NCBI GenBank assembly: GCA_026874595.1
Contig: CM049306.1
Coordinates: forward strand, 98,695,642 to 98,759,641
Direction: 5' to 3'
Source of the DNA: Sipunculus nudus
Lineage: Eukaryota; Annelida; Sipuncula; Golfingiida; Sipunculidae
DNA length: 64,000 bases
The translations under genes were made by a program, and so were the position numbers. The notes beneath the pieces were generated by a model. It saw only the letters and a program-made list of their open reading frames with translations, ran no database searches and was not told the origin of the DNA. Positions 52,107 through 64,000 of the stretch are shown one piece after another. Position 1 is the stretch's first letter. The number at the start of each line of letters is the position of its first letter.

Positions 52107-55100
52107 ACAGTGAATATGTGAAACCAAAGAATACATTTCCTTACACTTTCAGTAAATACACATAATTCCTAATTCGCTCAGTAACTTCATGTATATACTA
52201 AATACATGTATTTCCTAAAATTCAGGGCTACAAGAGTCACATATTTACTGACGAGAAAAACACAGACAGTAACCTGATACCGTTGCATATTTACTCAAAT
52301 AAAGAGTCAGAATTTATGCTTCAATGATCGTGCTGTGCACCATCATCAATACACCTCTTTTAAATGGAAGTTATAGTATCTTAATTATAATAGTATTACC
52401 CGTTATCCGCAACTAAGTATAGGTACATGTAATTTTTTTTTGCACTTGACAATGTGTACCACTGAACAATTAAACGCTTTGATTCGACCAGTATTAGTTT
52501 AAAGAATACATAGAATGAAATAAATTATTTCATTTTTTTTTCTTTGTAAAAGCTGTCGACCGTATTCGCATGCAATATATGATCTTGTATACTGTGGTCA
52601 TTCAACTGCAGTTAGGATCATTTCACTCACGTGTTACATGTATCTGTTTTATAGTGTTAAATGTATCTGTTTTATTATGCGCATGATTTGGCGTAGGCAT
52701 TCTGTTTCGTATTAAGCGCAAACCCTGTGCGTTGCTATGGGAACGGCACTGGATGAACTCCGCTTGCTCGCATAGTGTAGAGACACAGGGCTCGTTGTAG
52801 TCCAGAATTTTCGAGTCTGTTCATACGCTATATGCGTGTGTGTATTGTTGTGTTGTTTGGAATGTTCGTGAAAATGAAATTTTCTGGGCCTTGGGTGAAA
52901 AAAAAGCTATATATAGGGGCTGTGTTTTAAACCGACAGAGAGAAAAATACCAGCGGACACGAAAGAGTGTGACTCATTCGTCAGTGTTTTTGGGCCTATT
53001 TCCCGATAATTGCAGAAGTTACAGATATTCTTCGGACTCTGTATATATACAGACTTAATATACGGATTATCTTCACTTTGCCTTTGGGATTATTACCAGA
53101 ACTTCACTTTTGGATTACAACAGATTGTTTACGAGATTAAATAGGACTATTCTCTGAGAAGATTTATTTGAACTGTTTTCGGGGATTACTTGTGTTAAGA
53201 GACTCTTGTTGGGCTGTGACAGTGGTGGTATCCAGGAACCAAAGCCTCGTATCCGGACTCTGGTAATGAACGTTTTGATTGTTGTTTTGTCTTAAATACT
53301 GCGTAATTGTATTGATTTAGTGTATTGTAATGTTAGGATTGTTCTAAGAATAAATTATAATTATTTGTTAACAAAATACGACTGACTTCTTCATTTATTT
53401 TCTTGACATTTCTCGCTGCCAAGTGTTGCGGAATCTGATTTTTTTTTATCTCCGTAACAAAATTTATGCTCGTCACGATTACGTGATCTGTTGTTATTAG
53501 GTTCCGTAACATAAAACTCGCTGTACATGTTTGAATAGCAGATTATTCACACTTCATGTGAATATTCTATAATATAGAGAATATCTCCATAATCGGATGT
53601 TCCAATCCATTCAAATAATTTCTGTTACCTAGTAAAGGATATGTCCTAAATGGAATGTTTTACACTTCTAACATGATTTCTCATATTGTCTTACATACAT
53701 GTTTAAAAAGGTATCAGTCACTCACTGTCTATAAACATTATATTTATATAGAAATAAAAAATATATTCTAAAGCGAAATAATCATTCTCATTATTACGGT
53801 TTTGTATGTTTGCTTTTATCAAAAAGATCCTGATAGAATTCCCCATCATTTTTGTCTGAAAACATCTTAAAATTTGAAGTTATCAAGATTAAACTGTTGT
53901 CCATTCCCCAGCTGCCTTGGAATTTATGCTTTGGCTCTTTATATTCATTACTAGTCCAGGATCTGTTGTCATTCTGTGGGAATTTCAGAGAGAAAGCAGG
54001 CAACATACATCATTTAAAGCTTATAATCTCAGTAGACTAAAAATCCATGTTGCCATTTTTCCTCTGCATGTTGCCATTTTTTCTCTGCAGTTTCAAGTTC
54101 ATCAGACAAAGTCAAGGTCATGGCTTTTAATATGTATTGAATTTTATCAGGGCCAGTTGTCATTCCTTGTGAAATTCATGAAAATAACTGGCAACATACA
54201 TCATTTTTAAGATTTTAACCTTATTTATCTAAAATTTCATATTGGAATTATTTTCCTTCCGTTTCAAGGTCACCAAACAAGGTAAAGGTAATGTGTTTTG
54301 ATATTTACTGAGTTAATTGTTCCATGGTCATTTGTCATAAAGTGGAGTTTCATGTAAATAACTGTCAACATATCATATTTTAAAGCATATAACCTTATCA
54401 ATCTACAAACCTTTGTTGCCATAGTTACTGTATATGATAAAGGTCACTAAACAAAGTCAAGGTCACGACTTTGATAGTTCATGTGGGAATTCATAAGCAA
54501 TAATCATACATCATGTTAAAGCTTATGACAATACCAGTCTAAAACTCAATGTTGACAATTTTTTCCTGCAGTTTCAAGGTCAACAGACAAGGTCATGGTC
54601 ATTTGTTTTGATATTTCTTTATTTTTCCAGGGTAAGTTGTTATTTAATGGAATGTTCATGAAAAAAGATGGCAAAAATACAAAACTTTAAAGGGGCTAGG
54701 TCTTTAAAAACTAAAAGTACTCTCTTGGTAAAAAATAGGCCAGAAACGTGGATATCAACGCACACAGGCTGCTTGTTTTGGTTATATCAACTTGTTTTAA
54801 TATGTGGGGTCCGCCAAAATAAATTCATCAAGGGCATCTGGTGGCAAGTCAGATAAAGAAGAGCTTTGCAAATGGCGGTTTGCAACCAGTGACCTTTCTA
54901 CCTCGGCATATATGCAAACTACCGCCTTAGATTATATTTTTTTCCCATTTGTCAACATTGCTATGTTTACAAACACGTTGTTGATAAACAAGTTCAAACA
55001 TTGTTCACAGAAGCGTTATAACCAGAATAACCATTACATCACTAAAATATACACAGAGGAAGCCAGAAATCACATAAACTCTTTTTTCAAAAGACAGGTG

Positions 55101-57834
55101 TTTCGGGCACCTTTAAAGCTTATAAACCAGTCAATCATTATATCCATGTTGCCAATTTCCCCAACAGATTCAAGGTGAACACGCAAGGTCAAGTTCATAG
55201 CTATCAATATTTCTTTCTCTATTTTTAGGCAGTTGTCATTCTGTTGGATTTTTATGGGGAAAGCTGGCAACAGACATCGTTTTAATGCTTATAACCATAT
55301 AAATATACGAAAACCCATTCATATTTACACTGCAGTTTCAAGTTCAAAAAACAAGGTCAAGATCATGGCTGTAAACATTACTTTTAAACTATAGAAATTA
55401 CGTACGCCAAGGACACCCTTTAGAGGTACATCCCTGTTCTGTAGTATTTTTGTGTTTGAGCTCCATAATAAGGTCCATATCATAATGCAGGGGCAAGGTC
55501 ACTAAAGGTCAATACACTGACTTGATAGTTCAGGGCCAGTAGTCTGGTTATAATCTCCCTTGCGATTTTCTTGAAGAAAAAGGAGACCACATACAGTAAG
55601 TAGTTCAAAACATGGGAATTTAAAAAACATGTATTGCAATTTTTTTTTAAAGTTCAATGTCAAATATCATGGTTTAGTGCAATTTGTACAATTTTCAATA
55701 TCTGCCACACAATTACAAAAAATCTGTGTCATGAGCAGAGAATTGTTAGAATGGACTTTTTAGAACAATTGCATTACGATATTGATGACTGTTTCTTGGT
55801 CACAGGGAAGTTGTCTTTAGGCATAACTGTCATGAGTCAGTCCAGACACAAGCTACAAGATATGAATAAATATAGTAAATCTTAAAGCAATCCTTATGTT
55901 AGGTATTAATCTATCCATTTATCGTTGAAAATTAGAGCTTTTATAGACTTATTATATGACATTAACTGATTACAGTGAAAACATCCAAACTGCACTTGTG
56001 TGGTTAATTTTATTTTAATGTGGCATGTTGACAGAGCCTAATGTGGTAATGAACTTCACTATTTGGATTAAGTGATCCCAGGGTTAATCTTTATTCAACA
56101 GTCTTAAACAAGTAGAATACTTTAATATTCAGCGTGCTCAAAGCAGGTCTGTGCTCTGGTCACAGTGAATTCCGGGTGTCTAATGATCTTTCACTAGACC
56201 TCAAGCAAGAAATTTTTAGGTCTCTTTTTAACTGCTTCTATTTGTGTCGAACCTAATGTACAACTGGTGGAATTTTATTGATGAATTATTCCATATATAA
56301 TCCAGATATGATTAAAAAGCAGGATTTTACATGAACAATCTCAATCAGACGAAGTATATACTGTTAATGTTTACAAAGGTCATAAAACATTCTTAAAGTA
56401 TTTGCAGTGCATAATATACCTATTTAAATGGATGAATTTTCTTTCAAAGTGAGCAGAATTCTCAACATTTTCCGGTTATTTAACAATATAATACATATAA
56501 AAAATGCCTCTTTTTAATTGCTTTTTGAATGTTGCACATACCGTTCAATTTAACAAAAATACAGTTTAACCAATAGATATAATAATTGAAATGTGTGCAG
56601 CTACTTTTTCACGTTTTGGGTTTGTTCGTGTTCAGTTAGATGTTCGGTTTAGTGCTTTCACCTTGAGTGATGACCTTCTTTTTGAATAGTGTTTATCCTG
56701 AAGAAAAAGTACTGCTGATCAGGGATATGCCAACAGGGTTGATTCTTTGGCATTCATTTCGTATAATAAAGTCCAAAAATAAAAAAAAATAAGATCTGTC
56801 ATGACCTTGACCTTATATTTTGACCTTTAATCTATGAAAAAAATTGCAAAGGATCTTTAGATTTATATCGCTATAAGCTTTATCACGATGTATATGATTC
56901 TTGCTTTCTTCATGAAATGCCCAAGGATAACAAAATAGCAAAAGGAAATATCAAAAGCATGCATGACCTTCACATTGTTAATTGACATTTACTTTATAAA
57001 GAAAATATGGCGACATAGGTTTAAGACTGATTCAGTTATCAGCTTTACCACTCTCTATGATTCTTGCTTTCTTCATGAAATACCCAAGGAATAACAAAAT
57101 AGCAAAAGGAAATATCGAAAGCATGCATGACCTTGACCTTGTTTATTGACGTTTACTTTATAAAGAAAATGTGGCGTCATAGGTTTGTAGACTTATAAGG
57201 TTATACGCTTTAAATTGATGTATGTTGCCAGTAATTTTCATGAAATTCCCACGAAATGACAACAAACCCTGGTAAAATTCAAATTAAATAAATAGCCATG
57301 ACCTTGACTTTGTTTGGTGACCTTGAAATTGTAGGGAAAAAATGGCAACATGGATTTTTAGATTGCTAAGGTTAAAAGCTTTACAATGATGTTGCCATCT
57401 TTCTTCATTAAAATCCCACGGGAGTCTATAACTTGACAACTAACCCTGGACCATACACGTATCGACCGAAAAAAAGAGTAGTAAAATCAATTAACTTGGT
57501 TCGTTGTCCTATAGATACTCCCGTGTACCCAACAGGACAAACCATGACAATAATCACTTTATTACAAATCACACCTTCCCTGAGACAGTTCTAATGAGCC
57601 GTGGTAATGATCGATGTAACCACTGACTGTTTGGACCCTTCAGTAAATCTTGATAGAAATTACCCCTTAAATTCCGAAAATACTTCTATTTCCTAAGATT
57701 TTCAGTAAATACACGAAGTCCCCGAGTGAATTAGGAATAACACGTACTCATTGAAAATGTTAGAAAATATGTATATATCCTGGATGTACACATTGTCTGT
57801 AACACACACAAACACACACACATACACGCGCGCG

Positions 57835-57896
<62 letters not shown>

Positions 57897-57897
57897 A

Positions 57898-57935
<38 letters not shown>

Positions 57936-57991
57936 GCAGAGACAGCGAGCGAGGTAGTGTTGCTGGTTCGTTGCTTTCTCTCTGTCTCTGA

Positions 57992-58035
<44 letters not shown>

Positions 58036-58119
58036 GTGCGTGTGTGTATGTGTGTTATCTGTGTGAAGTTTAACTTCTCTCATAACTTGATAGTTTCTTT
58101 CCTACAAACTTTCTTTCTC

Positions 58120-58168
<49 letters not shown>

Positions 58169-59070
58169 TATGATGGATCTATTGAAACTATAAACCAAAC
58201 TCCTCCGACGGTAACTGGATTATCATTAGTTGTTCGACGTGGGAATAGTTTTACAAAATTATTTCATAATAACAATTTTAAAATACAATTAACTATTATT
58301 ACACATTACTGGCTATAGAAAATTGACCGAGCGGATATATGTATATTTTATTTCATGAAAGCAATGTGCTCTTTTTGCTTCAGTACCAGAGAGCGGAGAG
58401 ATGCGACTAATTGCAGATCTCATGAATAATTATGATCGGCGGGCCAGGCCAATCCTTGATGTGTCCCAGGCACTTGAAGTTAAATTAACATTCTATATTC
58501 TGTCAATCACCAATTTTGTAAGTCTCTGAATTATACGATTTCATTCAATAATGCATACAGAATTACTCTGTGGTTGATTACATTTATCGAGTGCGTGAAA
58601 TTATATGTAACCAGAAATTTAATTCAGTAATGCATACAGTATAACTTTTTGGTGTCATACATTTACCAAGTGCGTGAAATTATATATAACCTGCAGTTAT
58701 CGCGGATATAGCCGATTAGAGTGTACTGTAAAAGATTGCACAGTGACAGAACGTGAGTCCTTCTCCTCCATAAAGGTATCACAATTCAGTATAAAATATT
58801 ACTGGTATAGCGGGCAATGTAACTCGTTTATTTTTGTTAAAATATCAAGATGTACATTTAAACGTGTACACAAATATATTCACAATACATGTATACATAT
58901 ATATGCGTGTATTTATGCATATTTTCGGTTGCATATGACAGAGATGTTACTGTGTTGTGAACAGGATGAAAGAAGAGAGCAGTTAAAGGTGTTTGGAGTC
59001 ATTGAACTGGTGAGTTGACTCCTAGTTCCCATCTGAATTTAATCAGTTTTATTATTGTTCCTGCTCAGCG

Positions 59071-59137
<67 letters not shown>

Positions 59138-60246
59138 CCACTTTATGCTATATGTATTAGAGGATACGCATTTATTTTGTATTCTGATGACGTATTGATG
59201 TACGTTACTCTGAACTATACTGTTCAGGCATGTTACCCCAAACCAGTTCGATTGATCACCCCATTTTAAATCAGTCCTTTAAAAAATATGGACCCCGAAC
59301 TACACGGACCTTTTCTCGGCATAGGATTGAAAATTCTCAGGTAAAACTGTATCTTGCAGTACTGGAAAGATGAATACATGACGTGGGATCCTCTTGCCTA
59401 TAATGGAACAGATCAGGTGACTTTGTTACCCAATCAAGTGTGGCTTCCTGATATAGTGCTCACTTCCAGGTAAGGTACTACCAATATACGCCCCTTAACC
59501 CACACCCACACAACACACACACTCGCGTAGTGACTGTTATACCAAGGTCAGAATGAAAGAATAGTTGTATTACTTTGGTCAGTATAAAATGATTTTAAAC
59601 ACCTTAATAAATTATGAATTTTACGAATTTATGATGACAAAGTAAATCACTTTATTTTAATAAACATGTCGGCATTTAACTTCTAATATGAATTCTTTTT
59701 GTTTCAGTGCCGACACAATGTACGACAATAGCTTTTACGAACGATTTCGGGTGACTGTCAACAGCACGGGTCACGTGAGGTGGGTACCAGCAGGTCACAT
59801 GACCACGGGTTGTTCACTCCGCCTTCAGGCGTACCCTTTCGACAGCCAGTCCTGTTTGTTCATATTCGATAACTGGATGTTTGACGGGAGAAAGGTTGCT
59901 CTTCTTAATGCGTCATCATCAGTGGACTTAAGCCTCTTTTCTAAAGACGGTGAATGGCAGATTTGGTCAGCAACGATGGAAGGATTTACCGCTTCAACAC
60001 CACAAGGAGTTTTGTATAAGCGGGTCATCGCTGAACTAAAGCTGAAGAGGAAATATTTGTACTACATGGTGATTGTGGTGGCTCCTACACTGATCATGTC
60101 TATACTTTCCCTGTTTGTGTTTTTTCTACCTCCAGACAGCGGAGAAAAAATTTCTCTCGGCATCACAGTCCTTCTCTCCTACTCGGTCTTCTCGCTACTG
60201 GTCGCTGACAATCTTCCGAAAACATCTGATGCCGTGCCGATACTGG
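51882..60246 (+). CDS. Nicotinic acetylcholine receptor-like channel subunit, 3' incomplete
   Basis: Five exons in phase (51882-51951, 58384-58517, 58965-59009, 59360-59469, 59708-60246) encode the first 299 residues. The 45-bp and 110-bp exons match the conserved exon 3 and 4 sizes of animal nAChR genes. Features: signal peptide 1-23; YWKDEYMTWDP; loop A VWLPDIVL; Cys-loop C155-C169 with 13 residues between (CSLRLQAYPFDSQSC); TM1 about 236-260; TM2 about 266-286 with Glu at -1' and Leu at 9', typical of cation channels, and Asp at 20'. The vicinal Cys pair of alpha subunits is absent from loop C (about 205-225), so this is a non-alpha subunit or a subunit with altered ligand choice. TM3, the cytoplasmic loop and TM4 must lie beyond the window; no fitting exon is seen in 60247-64000. 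Confidence 0.92.
52047..52103. repeat. (TA)n microsatellite in channel intron 1
   Basis: Uninterrupted TA dinucleotides, just downstream of channel exon 1. Confidence 0.95.
52640..53400 (+). mobile_element. Possible solo LTR or orphan promoter unit
   Basis: A TATA-like GCTATATATAGGGGCTG at about 52906-52922 is followed about 430 bp later by AATAAA (53349-53354), with no long frame between. This spacing resembles the promoter-to-polyA arrangement of an LTR, or a small non-coding transcription unit. Ends and target duplication were not found. Confidence 0.25.
53850..55530 (+). repeat. Tandem ~170-bp repeat rich in TCAAGGTCA motifs
   Basis: Units carry a GTTGCCATTTTT-like block, TGCAGTTTCAAGGTCA, a spacer, then CAAAGTCAAGGTCATGGC-like text and CATCATTTTAAAGCTTATAA. 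Perfect TCAAGGTCA occurs at 54112, 54264, 54457 and 54574, with variants further on. MITE copy C (54691-55112) interrupts the array. It lies in channel intron 1. Confidence 0.8.
54691..55112. mobile_element. MITE copy C, TTAA-flanked, opposite orientation
   Basis: 422 bp with flanking TTAA at 54687-54690 and 55113-55116. Its right part, read on the minus strand, matches the left part of copy A (TTTATGTGATTTCTGGCTT). The insertion split a TTTAAAGCTTATAA segment of the surrounding tandem repeat, which shows the order of events. Confidence 0.82.
56780..57440 (-). repeat. Inverted arm of the TCAAGGTCA repeat
   Basis: The same repeat on the minus strand: TGACCTTGA at 56802, 57128, 57299 and 57318, unit spacing about 162-174 bp. 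Together with 53850-55530 it makes a long, imperfect inverted repeat with about 1.2 kb between arms. Confidence 0.75.
57800..58170. repeat. Compound CA/CG/TA/GA/CT microsatellite
   Basis: Successive blocks of (CA)n, (CG)n, (CA)n, (TA)n, (GA)n, (CAGA)n, (CT)n, (TA)n and (CT)n. It lies about 210 bp before channel exon 2. Confidence 0.95.
58384..58517 (+). CDS. Channel gene exon 2
   Basis: Residues 24-68, with LMNNYDRRARPILD and VKLTFYILSITNF, the usual start of the Cys-loop extracellular domain. Donor GTAAGT, phase 0. Confidence 0.9.
58965..59009 (+). CDS. Channel gene exon 3 (45 bp)
   Basis: DERREQLKVFGVIEL, 15 codons, phase 0 on both sides. The size is conserved in the family. Confidence 0.9.
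59072..59127. repeat. (TA)n microsatellite between channel exons 3 and 4
   Basis: Uninterrupted TA dinucleotides in a short intron of about 350 bp, of which it makes up about one sixth. Confidence 0.95.
59360..59469 (+). CDS. Channel gene exon 4 (110 bp)
   Basis: YWKDEYMTWDP through QVWLPDIVLTS, including loop A. One NGT glycosylation sequon. Donor GTAAGG, phase 2. Confidence 0.93.
59708..60246 (+). CDS. Channel gene exon 5 (Cys-loop, TM1, TM2)
   Basis: Residues 120-299. The donor GTAAGA follows one base of codon 300 (phase 1). The next exon should encode a residue completed by two bases, then TM3. Confidence 0.93.
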
Positions 60247-63200
60247 GTAAGAAAGACTGACACTTTTCCATTATAGTAGGGGTGGGTATTAATACTAACT
60301 TCATGAGTTAACCCCCTCAATATATGTACCTTGTGGGAATATGTTGGAAAAAATATATTTTTTGAATGTTTAATGTAGTGTACCCCCCTGTACATGGCCC
60401 CCGAAAGTTGGGAATTTGTGAAAAAACGTTAAAATCATCTTAAAGCTAACTCCTATAAGGATACAAGACTTACAATGGTTGATAAGTTCATTACTATACC
60501 AATAATTTTGTTCCATTGTTTGGGTATGGAGTTCGTCAGGTTCCCCAGCCATTAAATAATTTTATTTCCTTTTTTTTTTGGGGGGGGGGGGGGGCTAGAT
60601 CTCACATATGGCTGATTTTCCAAAACTCACCTTTTAGCATAATGTTAGTCTGAGGTGACAGGGTTGCACCTGATATTTATTTTAAACCTTGACGTGATTT
60701 CCATGGTCAAAGACTCCATATCTGATTCCCAGTTATCGCTCAGTTGGGAGCTTCAAGGGGGATTCTAGTGATCGCTAAGAGTAATTGCAAACCTCTAGTT
60801 TTTCTTTACTGTCTTGTAAACCACCATACTTAAAATAATTTGGGAAGATATGCCTCTATATAACTAACATTACTTTGTTTTACTAGGTAATTCCCTATAT
60901 TTGCTTTTTATTCAAGAAAATATATATTCTTTATATATTTTGGAAAATGTATGGAAAATCAATATATGCAAGTAATGATAAGCAATTATTATCAAGATTT
61001 TAGTTCAATAATTAAAAATTCGCATCAAATTAAAGCATAATTTTAAACAAATTTGGTAAAAAAAATACCAGTATACCTTTCTATCAACAAAAACAACCAT
61101 TACATAATGAAGACGTTGTGAGGCGTGTTAACCAGAAATTTCTGTGCTTACCACCCCAATATTTGGGGATTCTTTTTAAAATGGCTGAAAATATTTCTGT
61201 TAGAAACTTTGATTCAGACTAAACTTCATGTACACACCTCTCAAAATTATGATCCACTGATAAAATTTGCTCTTCGGATATGGATATGTAATCATTGTTG
61301 TTCGGAATTTACAAAAGCTTGATGCAACAGTGATGAAATGAATGAAAGGAAGACATATAGCCACTCTCACACTCAAAAGTCCAATCTAACAACACACGGT
61401 ATAAAGATATGGACGCTTTTAAAGAACGGACCAGGCTCTATAAAAACATGAAATTGCATGACTCCAGGTTTTTTGTTCAAAAGATTGTAGCCATTTATGT
61501 GTTTGTTTTTGTCAAAGTTTTAATCTCAGTCACAAAATAAAAACATATGATGTACGTTTAACTGAAGCATCTTTATCAATAAATGCTTTATAATATTGCT
61601 ATAATTTTGAAGACACTCATAAATGGACAATTTAACTTACATAAAAAAATGTTCAAAGATACTACATGTACAGATGATTCCAAAGAATCTAGCACCATCT
61701 CTAAAGATATCCAAGATTAAGAAGTTCAACATATAATAAGAAAATCCATGCAATAATTATTGAGAAATCATATGTATTTTACTTGAAATATACCATAAAA
61801 AGAGAAATTTTACATCTGCATTATTTTGCCTTATTTTGTTAAAACTTTGAATAATGACGAGAAAATGGGTATGCTAGATGAATTTTGTTTTCAAAGTCAG
61901 ACAAATAAATGCAGAGTTATAAATTTCAGTTGAATGTAAAATGTGAATCTCTACATAAATTGAAAGTACTCACTAAAAAATATTAATCATAGGTGGCTCA
62001 TACACAAAAGATAAATTTATCTAAAATGGATAAGCATAGCTTATTTTAAAGAAATGTATGGATAAATTATTGAAAAATGGAATTCCAAATAAACTTCAAA
62101 TGAAAAGATTATTGTGAATAGCAGGATTGATAATTTGAATGTATATCTATATGACTTTCATTATTTTCAATTTATGACTCTCTAATCAATTTTAGTGCAG
62201 CAAGGATAAAGACTCAGATGAGACTGGCTGTCAAGATGTTTACAATCACATAGCTCAAAGATTATAGGTCATTGCTACTTAATTTAAGGTTTCCTACAGG
62301 ATTCACCAAGACTTGTTAGGAGGCATAATCTCCCTCAAGAATAATCTGGTACTTTGACCTTGTTTTTGATGTTACCATATTTCTTTGCCATCCTTTTTTT
62401 CAGCTGAAAGAAACAGATTATCGTCATTTCTTCATACCAATAGAGACCTTCGCATTTTGTGAGGGAGATGCTGTCCATTTATTTTATATTTATAACTGAA
62501 AAAGTGTTTCCATCTGCAAAAGTATGGACATCAATCCACACAGGAAAGAAATGTTCCAAAAGGGCGCCCTGAACTTGTGAGTCTTTATTAGACTGGCCCA
62601 GTCAATGAAATGACTCTTAATTTGTGCCTGTGACAGAGACACCAAACGTTCTTTCACTGTATCGTACGTATAGTGTCGGTATCGTCACCTCTCGGTTACT
62701 TCTATAACTAATTACCACTCGCTGACCCTCTTATTTTATCGACTGGTAAACTTGGGCCCTATCGGACAGTCAGCGTCATACATCACCGCCTCGCTGAACT
62801 AAGGTCTTTCCCAGTGACGCACAGAGTAAATATAGTGGTCTTTCCAAGAATCATTTTTTTTTAACCAACATGGGTTATCCAGTAACCGCCTATTGTTGGC
62901 TTCTAGCTTGCTATTTATAAACCCATTTAATGAGTCTTAATATTTCAAGGTCCTCGGCTATTTTGAGTACGATAAGACTTTTTAACACTATATATAACCT
63001 TCAGCCTCCGTGAGTCAGAGTGTCAACGTTTATCAGACCATCGCCTTTCAAGGCAGGCCGGTTTGTAAAAGGATCTCTAGCTAAGCCAATCAGCGTGAGA
63101 TATTCAGGTCCACACGCGACGAACGCAGTCATGTACCGGCCGGCTGAAACGATCAGCGTGTTGGCAACTAAACAGGGGCAAGACTTTCAAGTGTAACTTG

Positions 63201-64000
63201 AACACTAAAAATTACACCGTACAAAATAGATGTGACAGTGTCTACAATGCACTTTCATTTGGCCCATGGACTGTAGTGTGCGACAGCAGAGATAAATCAT
63301 AGGACACGAAGGTCCATGTATGGACTTTCTGAAAACATGATTTCAGTGCGAATGTTACCAAGCGGGTTGAGCTGTCTATTGCAATTTTGACCGCTGCTAG
63401 CGTCCACATAGCAACGATGCCATTCACAGGAGGCGTGACGGCCTGATATGCAAATGCGAGGGAATTGTCAGCAGTCTTGTGACGCCCTAATATTCAAATA
63501 TCAGGGATTCACCATACGGACTTTACAGGTTTTAGTGATAAGAGCTGGTACTGAGGTACGTCTATCGGTACATGGAAAGACTGTTTTATTGAAAGCATTT
63601 TAGTAGTAAAACACTAAAGCCCAGGGAGGGCTAAGTCTTTATATGAACCACTTATAGGAAATATTTACAAGCGGAATATATTTTGTGTATATTTCTGTTT
63701 TAAATATTTTGCTATACTGTTGTAAACACATTCACTGCAAGACTAGGCTATAGAACAAACCATGTCTTCATGATAAATTGCACGAAGGCAGTATTCATAA
63801 TATGTTAGGCAAATTTTGGTTTTTGTTGAGCATTTTTTCCGCGACAGCATTTCCCACTTAAAATAGTCCAAATATATTTAACAGCAGTGTGTTGAACATG
63901 TTTTTGAGACTACGAAGTTATAGGCCCGCTTTTAAACAGCAGTGTACCAGTATATGTTTTGATAATATCTATGTCACATTTGACTTTATGGCTATATGTG
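60247..64000 (+). other. Downstream channel intron, no recognised exon
   Basis: AT-rich, with T and G homopolymers near 60570-60595. I looked for an acceptor followed by a TM3-like hydrophobic stretch in the right phase. Candidates at about 60887 and 62403 give non-hydrophobic or quickly stopped translations. The remainder of the channel gene is probably past 64000. Confidence 0.55.

Noticed and set aside
59015-59269. 84-codon frame after channel exon 3
   Set aside because: Runs through the TA microsatellite as Tyr-Ile repeats; it is intron sequence.
60840-60990. Candidate TM3 exon after TTTTACTAG
   Set aside because: Phase is compatible, but the translation is not TM3-like and stops soon; no good donor follows.

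Overview
The window looks like nuclear DNA of a marine lophotrochozoan invertebrate, most likely a mollusc. Genes are split by long AT-rich introns with GT-AG borders, intergenic DNA is full of TA/CA/GA microsatellites and short non-autonomous transposons, and the proteins are animal families. The taxon is an inference; no marker gene fixes it. I see no prokaryotic or organellar features, CRISPR array, tRNA or rRNA.

Four protein genes can be supported, with splice sites and phases worked out by hand. (1) Plus strand, 996-3623: a two-exon gene for a divergent heat shock factor (HSF)-type DNA-binding protein of 329 aa. (2) Minus strand, 27851-9898: a complete nine-exon cytosolic aspartate aminotransferase (GOT1, 411 aa). 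(3) Minus strand, 50175-35732: a complete nine-exon gene for an 813-aa type I membrane protein. It has a signal peptide, a furin-type site, four EGF modules, four thrombospondin type 1 (TSP1) modules, one membrane helix and an acidic tail. (4) Plus strand, 51882 to beyond the window: the first five exons of a Cys-loop, nicotinic-receptor-like channel subunit, ending after TM2. Genes 1 and 2 converge. Genes 3 and 4 are divergent, with start codons about 1.7 kb apart and a pair of perfect CRE palindromes next to gene 3.

The rest is repeat-rich. Elements with definable ends are: a 1471-bp hAT-like element with a perfect 8-bp target duplication (23402-24872); a 338-bp Harbinger-like MITE (38336-38673); and a family of TTAA-flanked, piggyBac-like MITEs at about 7167-7629, 47585-48444 and 54691-55112, with a fragment near 40530-40690. 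One MITE of that family carries a nested 382-bp element. Tandem repeats include a 28-bp minisatellite, a 279-bp dimeric satellite, a 675-bp diverged duplication, three copies of a ~195-bp unit, a TACG-rich cluster and a ~170-bp repeat rich in TCAAGGTCA motifs that appears in both orientations inside channel intron 1. A decayed LINE-type reverse transcriptase lies at 33.9-34.4 kb.

The four genes share no obvious pathway: a transcription regulator, a central amino-acid enzyme, a surface adhesion-type protein and a neurotransmitter-gated channel. The least familiar product is the EGF/TSP1 membrane protein, and the most unusual variant of a known family is the HSF-like protein.
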